This document shows positions 32,431 to 38,682 of a stretch of DNA of 38,682 nucleotides, one piece after another; the first letter of the stretch is position 1; the number at the start of each line of letters is the position of its first letter. Origin of the DNA: Deltaproteobacteria bacterium (GTDB lineage: Bacteria > Myxococcota_A > Polyangia > Haliangiales > Haliangiaceae); the NCBI GenBank assembly GCA_021413675.1, contig JAIOQA010000087.1:1-38682 (forward strand), read 5' to 3'. A model generated the notes under the pieces. That model was not told where the DNA came from. It ran no database searches and was given only the letters and a program-made list of their open reading frames with translations. The position numbers and the translations under genes are program-made.

Positions 32431-34647
32431 TTACTCGCCGCCGCCGTACGGGCCGTTGTAGCCGCCGTAGCCGGCGCCGCCGTAGTACGCGGTCTGCGGG
32501 CCGACCAGCTCGTCGACCTTCTTCGACAGGTTGTCGTCGAGGTCGACGCCGCGCGAGCGCAGCTGCGAGGCCGCGGCCTGGCGCAGGCTGGCGTCGCCGT
32601 TCTGGTCGTTGAGCAGATCGATGAGCGCGCGATCGATCTCGGCGCCGCCGTTGTACGAGGCGTAGATCGCGGTCTGCGCGACCTGCGGGTCCTTGTCCTT
32701 GATGAGGTTCGCCAGCGTCTGGCTCGAGCGCGGATCGTCGATCTGGCCGAGCGCGTTGACCGCGGCGATCTTCTCCTCGTTGGTGCCGGTGTTCGCGGCC
32801 GACATCAGCGCGTCGGCGGCCTGCTTCGAGCCGACCTGGCCGAGGGCGCCCAGCGCGGCGGCGCGGACCTGCGGATCGCTGTCGCGCGTCAGCCCGATGA
32901 TCGTGTCGGTCGAGCGCTCGTCGCCGGCCTGGACCATCGCCTGGACAGCGGCGGCGCGGACCTGCGGATCCTGCGAGGTGGTCGCCGAGGCCAGGAGGCG
33001 GCGCGCGTCGGCGCTGCCGATGTTGACCAGCGCCCAGGCCGCGTTGCGCGCGAGGTCGGGATCGCTGCCGCGCAGCGCCTTGTCGGCGAGGGCCATGCCC
33101 TCGGGCGAGCCCGAGTTGATGAGCAGCTGCATCGCCTGCAGCTTGACGCTCGGCTTGCCGCTCTCGGCGGCCCTGGCCAGCGCCGCGCGGACCTCCGCCG
33201 ACGAGCCCATCTGGCCGAGCGCGCCGACCGCGGCGGCGGCGAGGTTCTCGTCGTCGCCCGAGACCGCGCCGAGCAGCGCCTGGCGCGCGTCGTCGGTGCC
33301 GATCCGGCCGAGCGTCCACGCCGCGCTCTGCGCCTCGTCCTTGCGGCCCGAGAACAGCGAGTCCATGAGCAGCGCGGTCAGCGCCGGATCGCCCGGCCGC
33401 ACCTGCGACAGCATCTCCATCGCCTGCGTGCGGGTCTGGCCGTGGGCCTTCTGCGCGATGTCGAGCAGCGCGTTGGTGGCCTCGGGCGCGCCCGAGTCGG
33501 CGAGCATCTGCATCGCGAAGTTCTTCTCGTTGCGCGAGCCGCTGGTCGCGAGCTCGATCGCGAGCTTCACGGCCGCGGGGTTGCCGCTCTTCACGAGCTG
33601 CGGCAGCACCGCCTGGCGATCGCGCACCGAGCCGTGCTTGATCACCTCCATCAGCGCCTGCTCGACGTCCTCGCCGTGGAGCTGGGTCAGCGCCCCGAGC
33701 ACCATCGAGGTGTCGCCGGTGTCGGCCATCGCGACCTCGATGAGCAGCTCGCGCGCCTCGGGGCCGCCGAGCGTGGCGAGCGCCTGGGCCGCCGCGCCGA
33801 CGGTGGTGCGATCGCCCGACTTCACCAGCTCGCCGAGCGCCTTGATCGCGTCGGGGCCGCCGAGCTGGCCGAGCGCCTGGACCGCGGCCCACTTCACCTG
33901 CTGCGCGCCGTTCTTGGCCAGGTCGATGAGGATCTTCGACGCCGCGGGATCGCCCGAGCGCCCGAGCGCGGCGACCGCGCTGGCCTGGGTCTGGGGATCG
34001 CCGTCCTGCGCCAGCGTGTGCAGGCGCTCGATGACCTGCGGGTCGGAGTCGCCGCCGGCCGAGAGATCGTAGAGCAGGGCGGCGACGTCGTCGCCGCCGA
34101 GGGTGGCGAGCGCGTAGATCGCCGTCGACTGGGCCGGGTCGCCGCGGTCGTGGGCGATCGTCGCCAGCGCCTCGCGCGCGCGATCCGCGCCGGTCGAGCC
34201 GAGCGCGCCGACCGCCGCCATGCGGATGTGCGGCCGGTCGTCCTTGAGCAGCTCGGTCAGCAGGTCGACCGAGCGCTCGCTGCCGATCTTGCCGATGCAG
34301 CCGATGATCGCCTCGCCCACGCCCGGGCGGCGATCGTCGACCATCGGCGCCAGCGCGTTGACCGAGTCGTCGGTGCCGACCAGGCCGAGCTTCTCGGCGA
34401 GGAGCGTGATCTGCTGGGGCGAGCGCGCCTTCTGGATCTGCTCGACCAGCGCGTGCTCCGACAGCCCGGCGGCGCCGGCGCTGATGTGGATCGTGCGGCG
34501 CATCAGCGCGTCCTCGGCGCTGCGGCTCCTGACCGCGGCGGCCGGCGCCGGCGCGGCCTCGCCCGACCGCCAGGACTTGACGGTCGTGAACCCGACGGCA
34601 ACGGCGAGCGCGGCAGACAGGAACTTCCAGCGGGCGAGAGTCGTCAC
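32431..34647 (-). CDS. HEAT-repeat protein with N-terminal signal anchor
   Basis: 738 aa from GTG 34647, preceded by GAGGAG with 7-nt spacing. The N-terminus TLARWKFLSAALAVAVGFTTVKSW is a signal anchor. From about residue 60 to 715 it is almost wholly HEAT repeats, roughly 18-20 of about 31 residues, for example DDRPHIRMAAVGALGSTG, SQDPQVRAAAVQAMVQAG and DSDPQVRAAALGALGQVG. The C-terminus is a Gly/Tyr tail (YYGGAGYGGYNGPYGGGE). Such solenoids act as protein-binding scaffolds; here it is probably periplasmic. It is divergent from the DksA-like gene. No enzymatic motif is seen. Confidence 0.9.
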   Translation of the reverse strand: MTTLARWKFLSAALAVAVGFTTVKSWRSGEAAPAPAAAVRSRSAEDALMRRTIHISAGAAGLSEHALVEQIQKARSPQQITLLAEKLGLVGTDDSVNALAPMVDDRRPGVGEAIIGCIGKIGSERSVDLLTELLKDDRPHIRMAAVGALGSTGADRAREALATIAHDRGDPAQSTAIYALATLGGDDVAALLYDLSAGGDSDPQVIERLHTLAQDGDPQTQASAVAALGRSGDPAASKILIDLAKNGAQQVKWAAVQALGQLGGPDAIKALGELVKSGDRTTVGAAAQALATLGGPEARELLIEVAMADTGDTSMVLGALTQLHGEDVEQALMEVIKHGSVRDRQAVLPQLVKSGNPAAVKLAIELATSGSRNEKNFAMQMLADSGAPEATNALLDIAQKAHGQTRTQAMEMLSQVRPGDPALTALLMDSLFSGRKDEAQSAAWTLGRIGTDDARQALLGAVSGDDENLAAAAVGALGQMGSSAEVRAALARAAESGKPSVKLQAMQLLINSGSPEGMALADKALRGSDPDLARNAAWALVNIGSADARRLLASATTSQDPQVRAAAVQAMVQAGDERSTDTIIGLTRDSDPQVRAAALGALGQVGSKQAADALMSAANTGTNEEKIAAVNALGQIDDPRSSQTLANLIKDKDPQVAQTAIYASYNGGAEIDRALIDLLNDQNGDASLRQAAASQLRSRGVDLDDNLSKKVDELVGPQTAYYGGAGYGGYNGPYGGGE

Positions 34648-34795
34648 GGTCGGGCTCCTCGAAGAGTGGCGTCGATGTCCAGTGTCAGACGAACAACCGG
34701 AGGTATCGATCCATTCGACGACAATCGACCGCGGTTGAATCATTCGGAAATCGAACGGGATCCGCCGCTCCCGCAAGGCCAGTGGTCCTGGCACG

Positions 34796-34825
34796 TTGAC
34801 GGGGTTCGTAAGGCTTCCGTAAGCT
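34796..34825 (+). promoter_or_regulatory. Sigma-70-type promoter of the DksA-like gene
   Basis: TTGACG (34796-34801) and TAAGCT (34820-34825) are separated by 18 bp. The ATG at 34833 is 7 nt after the -10, so the transcript would be leaderless or nearly so. Confidence 0.6.
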
Positions 34826-34832
34826 GTGTCCG

Positions 34833-35207
34833 ATGCTCACACCCGACCAGACCGTCGAGCTCCGGGGCCGCCTGGAGGCCGAGCTGACCCGCCTGGCCGC
34901 CAACGCGCACCACGCCCTCGACTTCACGATGGACCGCGATCGCGACCGGATCGGCCGCGACTCGATGGACGAGTCGACCGAGGAGGAGCTGTACTCCACG
35001 CAGCTCCGGCTCCACGACCGCGAGACCTTCGTCATCGTCAAGATCCGCGAGGCGCTCAAGCGCCTCGAGGACGGCAACATCGACGAGTGCGAGGAGTGCG
35101 CCGAGCCGATCGGCTTCAAGCGCCTCATGGCCCGCCCCGTCGCGACGCTGTGCTTTGAATGCAAGTCGGCCCGCGAGCAGGTCGAAGCCGACGAGCCCAT
35201 CGAGTAG
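34833..35207 (+). CDS. TraR/DksA-family zinc-finger protein
   Basis: 124 aa. A helical coiled-coil half (about 5-75, with the tip-like MDRDRDRIGRDSMDESTEE) precedes the Cys4 finger CEECAEPIGFKRLMARPVAT-LCFEC (C-x2-C-x17-C-x2-C, near 91-114). It is the length and order of short DksA-like proteins that bind in the RNA polymerase secondary channel. The coiled-coil tip lacks an obvious D-x-x-D-x-A motif, so its effect on transcription may differ from DksA. It is followed by an intrinsic terminator. Confidence 0.9.
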   Translation: MLTPDQTVELRGRLEAELTRLAANAHHALDFTMDRDRDRIGRDSMDESTEEELYSTQLRLHDRETFVIVKIREALKRLEDGNIDECEECAEPIGFKRLMARPVATLCFECKSAREQVEADEPIE

Positions 35208-35252
35208 GGCTCCAGATCGCAGCCGGATCTCCAGACAGAGCCCCGGTTTTTT
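35207..35252 (+). terminator. Rho-independent terminator after the DksA-like gene
   Basis: An outer stem GGGCTC/GAGCCC encloses an inner AGATC/GATCT stem, followed by CGG and six T (35247-35252). This is the clearest intrinsic terminator in the window. Its T-run abuts the -35 of the next gene. Confidence 0.75.
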
Positions 35253-35280
35253 GCGGTCCGTAGAAACCCTCTGCTATAGT
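35251..35280 (+). promoter_or_regulatory. Sigma-70-type promoter with extended -10 for the Ser/Thr kinase
   Basis: TTGCGG (35251-35256) and TATAGT (35275-35280) are 18 bp apart, with TGC before the -10 (extended -10). The GTG at 35292 is 11 nt downstream, so the leader is only a few nt. Confidence 0.65.
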
Positions 35281-35291
35281 CGGCCCGACCG

Positions 35292-36667
<1,376 letters not shown>

Positions 36668-36671
<4 letters not shown>

Positions 36672-36706
36672 TTCGCGGCTACGCCCTTCGGGCTGCCGCG
36701 AATCAG
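36668..36706. terminator. Long hairpin at the kinase stop codon, probable terminator
   Basis: CTGATTCGCGGC pairs perfectly with GCCGCGAATCAG (12 bp), with an inner GCCC-TTC-GGGC stem. The first arm includes the kinase TGA stop. There is no T-run. The remaining bases to 36835 hold no gene that I can support. Confidence 0.65.
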
Positions 36707-36835
36707 TCGATCCCAGGGCCCGTGCCGGGCCCCGCGTCGAGCAAGCTCCCGGCCGGGCGCGACAGTGTCGCGCTCGCGAGCACCCACGTCGTTCAGAACT
36801 CGTGCGGTCTCGTCGACGATCCCGACGTCGCCCGG

Positions 36836-37777
36836 CTACGGGTTGAGGTACGGATCCGCGGCCATCGTCCGGTACGCGGCGAGCGCCGCCGGCGACGAGT
36901 CGATCGGCCAGCTTCGCTCCTTCTGGATGTCGAACCAGACGAACGCCTTGATGAGCGGGAAGTCGCTCGCGAGCGTCGGCGCGATGCCTTCGATCCACGC
37001 CGCCTTCGAGCCGCCGACCTCGTCGCTGGCCATCTCACCGATGACGATCGGCTTGCCGCGCGCGGCGAGCAGCGGGTAGATGCCGGCGAAGACCTGCGGG
37101 AAGGTCTGCCACGCCTCGCCGGACACCGACGTGCCCCAGTTGTAGCCGTCGACGCCGGTCCAGTCGACGTACGCGTCGCCCGGGTAGTAGTCCATCGTGG
37201 TCGCGTTGGTGCCGTCAACGTCGGTGACGTTGGGCGCCCACACCCAGATCGCGTTGGTCGCGCCCTCGGCGACGAACAGGTCGTGGACGTGCCGCCAGGC
37301 CGCGATGTAGCGGGCCGGATCGTGGCCGCCCCAGCCCTCGTCGCCGTTCATCTCGGCGGCGAAGTCGAGGAAGAACCGGCCGAGCGTCTTCGCGCCGGCG
37401 GCGCGCGCGCGGATCATCGAATCGAAGCTGCCGGCGATGATCGCATCGAAGTCGATCGCGCCGGCGCCGTCGTCGGGCTCCCAGTTCACGAGCGGGATGC
37501 GGCCGTCGGCCTTGTCGCCGGTGATCGCGGCATCGGTCGGCCAGTCGTCGCTCCAGCCGACGTAGGTCAGGTGGATCGCGGGGCGACGACCGATGCGCGC
37601 GTCGGTCTCGGCGAGCGTGCCCGCGCCGTAGAAGTGGCCGAGCAGCGCGCCGTGCGCCGGCACCAGGATGTCTGCGGGCGCGGCGTCGGCGACGCCATTC
37701 GGGACGGCGTCGAGCTGCGCAGGCGAACTCGCGCCGCAGGCGGCGAGTCCGAGGACCAGACCGAGCGAGGTGCGCAT
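36836..37777 (-). CDS. Glycoside hydrolase family 26-like lipoprotein (beta-mannanase/beta-glucanase type)
   Basis: 313 aa. The lipoprotein signal is MRTSLGLVLGLAACG, with Cys14. The acid/base Glu is E142 in FFLDFAAEMNGD and the nucleophile E248 in PIVIGEMASDE, as in GH26 (HEMNG and GE). VWAPN and DWTGVDGYNWG fit the barrel strands. It would hydrolyse mannan- or glucan-type polysaccharides at the cell surface. It is convergent with the Ser/Thr kinase gene and follows the TPR gene in the same direction, 44 bp apart. Confidence 0.88.
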   Translation of the reverse strand: MRTSLGLVLGLAACGASSPAQLDAVPNGVADAAPADILVPAHGALLGHFYGAGTLAETDARIGRRPAIHLTYVGWSDDWPTDAAITGDKADGRIPLVNWEPDDGAGAIDFDAIIAGSFDSMIRARAAGAKTLGRFFLDFAAEMNGDEGWGGHDPARYIAAWRHVHDLFVAEGATNAIWVWAPNVTDVDGTNATTMDYYPGDAYVDWTGVDGYNWGTSVSGEAWQTFPQVFAGIYPLLAARGKPIVIGEMASDEVGGSKAAWIEGIAPTLASDFPLIKAFVWFDIQKERSWPIDSSPAALAAYRTMAADPYLNP

Positions 37778-37821
37778 CCCGGCAGCATGCCGATGCCGGG
37801 CGCGGTCGACAACCGCCGTGG

Positions 37822-38682
37822 TCAGCGCAGGTGCGCGAGCGCGGCGCGCGCGTCGGCGGCGTACTCGCCCTTGGGGGCGCGCTTGAGATACTCCTCGTAC
37901 GCGTGGCGGGCGTCCTTGGGCAGGCCCGCGGCGGCGGCGGCCTGGCCGAGGCTGAACCAGGTGTCGAGGTTGTCGGGATCGAGCTCGGCGGCGCGGGTGA
38001 ACGCCTGGGTCGCGGCCTTCGGATCGTTCTTGTCGGTGGCGATGAGGCCGAGGAAGACGTAGGCGTCGCCGAGCTGCGGGTCGAGGGTGGTGGCCTCGGT
38101 CAGGAGCTTGCGCGCGAGATCGGGGTTGTCGTCGAACCGGACCCGGCCCAGCCAGAACGCCGCGTCGGCCTGGGCGCGGGCGGGCGCGCGCTCCTTGACC
38201 AGCTGATCGTGGGCCGCGCCGAACGCGAGCTGGGCCTCGCGATCGTGGCTGAGGTAGTAGGCGACCCGCCCGGCGGCGAGGTTGGCCTCGGGCCGACCGT
38301 GGAACTTCTTGAGCACGTCGTCGAGCGTGCGGCGCGCGCCGAGCTCGTTCTTGCCGAGCAGGTTGGCGTCGATGAGCAAGAGGCGGCTCTCGCCGTCGTC
38401 GGGGGCGAGCGAGACCGCGCGCTCGAGCGCCTCGATCGCGGCGGCCGCGTCGCGGCCGCGCAAGGCGGTGCGGCCGCGCTCGCGCGCGACCAGCCAGCGC
38501 GGCGCCGAGGGCGTGGCCTCGGCGCGATCGAGCAGCGCCTTGGCGCCGGCGGCGTCGCCGAGCACGAGGTGGACGCGGGCCGCCGCGACCATGACGCGGC
38601 CGGCGGTGCTCGCGTCGGTGGCGAGCGTGTCGCGCAGCGCGCGGCTGGCCGGCGCGTCGCCGGCGTCGAAGGCGGCGAGCGC
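37822..38682 (-). CDS. TPR-repeat protein, 5' end beyond the window
   Basis: At least 286 aa; the frame stays open through 30 codons upstream of the first internal ATG (38592) to the right edge, so the true start lies outside. Tetratricopeptide repeats of 34 residues are clear, for example GDAYVFLGLIATDKNDPKAA, then TQAFTRAAELDPDNLDTWFS and LGQAAAAAGLPKDARHAYEEYL, the last three near the C-terminus. TPRs bind other proteins; no catalytic motif is visible. It ends just before the GH26 gene. Confidence 0.88.
   Translation of the reverse strand, partial: ALAAFDAGDAPASRALRDTLATDASTAGRVMVAAARVHLVLGDAAGAKALLDRAEATPSAPRWLVARERGRTALRGRDAAAAIEALERAVSLAPDDGESRLLLIDANLLGKNELGARRTLDDVLKKFHGRPEANLAAGRVAYYLSHDREAQLAFGAAHDQLVKERAPARAQADAAFWLGRVRFDDNPDLARKLLTEATTLDPQLGDAYVFLGLIATDKNDPKAATQAFTRAAELDPDNLDTWFSLGQAAAAAGLPKDARHAYEEYLKRAPKGEYAADARAALAHLR

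Noticed and set aside
32428..34887. 819-codon forward open frame
   Set aside because: Antisense shadow of the HEAT-repeat gene; its apparent repeats are the reverse reading of the HEAT repeats.

Overview
The window comes from a very GC-rich genome (roughly 70% or more by eye, with nearly all third codon positions G or C). The gene repertoire looks myxobacterial: NtrB/NtrC-type regulators, a Ser/Thr kinase with a C-terminal membrane anchor, Cys-rich Sel1-like and HEAT/TPR proteins, many lipoproteins, and a sigma factor fused to a zinc-finger domain. Assignment to Myxococcota (Haliangiales/Kofleriaceae-like) is inference. No rRNA, tRNA, CRISPR array, IS element or phage gene was recognised.

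Layout. (1) 1-3139, minus: a possible Val-Pro-repeat protein running off the left edge, then a tight operon of PqqD/RRE-like protein, ATP-grasp ligase and fold-III PLP decarboxylase. (2) 3140-3360 is a symmetrical divergent control region: two sigma-54-type promoters back to back, about 108 bp either side of a pair of inverted-repeat sites. The rightward promoter drives a histidine kinase and a sigma-54 activator (3361-6193). (3) 6322-14231 is a mosaic of small units: SDR and AraC genes, a pair of paralogous 155-aa membrane proteins, an MmyB-type regulator divergent from a DUF2834-like protein over a perfect palindrome, a 54-codon lanthipeptide-like precursor, and a redox group (thioredoxin, ECF sigma with zinc finger, DUF302, DUF2892). 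(4) 14459-25022 is one co-directional ten-gene operon: acyl-CoA dehydrogenase, amino acid:[carrier protein] ligase, DUF1839/BtrH-like acyltransferase, GNAT, AcpS, carrier protein, GH2 enzyme, a double alpha/beta-hydrolase, OafA-type acyltransferase and an esterase. (5) 25033-25256 holds a 101-bp duplicate of the neighbouring gene's 3' end followed by three perfect hairpins. (6) 25257-38682 is more housekeeping-like: cNMP-binding/DUF1003, PP2C phosphatase, CorA, an atypical response regulator, clpX (frameshifted near its end), a degenerate metzincin-like secreted protein, a HEAT protein, a DksA-like protein, a Ser/Thr kinase, a GH26 lipoprotein and a partial TPR protein.

How it fits together. 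The two strongest candidates for undescribed systems are the two-component/sigma-54-controlled PqqD-ATP-grasp-decarboxylase cassette and the aminoacyl-carrier-protein operon. In the operon a tRNA-synthetase-like ligase would load an amino acid on the carrier protein, AcpS would prime that carrier, the dehydrogenase could oxidise the tethered residue, and the DUF1839 and OafA proteins could transfer acyl groups to an acceptor. The orphan lanthipeptide-like precursor is a third lead. Across the window several genes have a TANNNT-type -10 box 6-11 nt before the start codon, suggesting common leaderless or very short-leader transcription.
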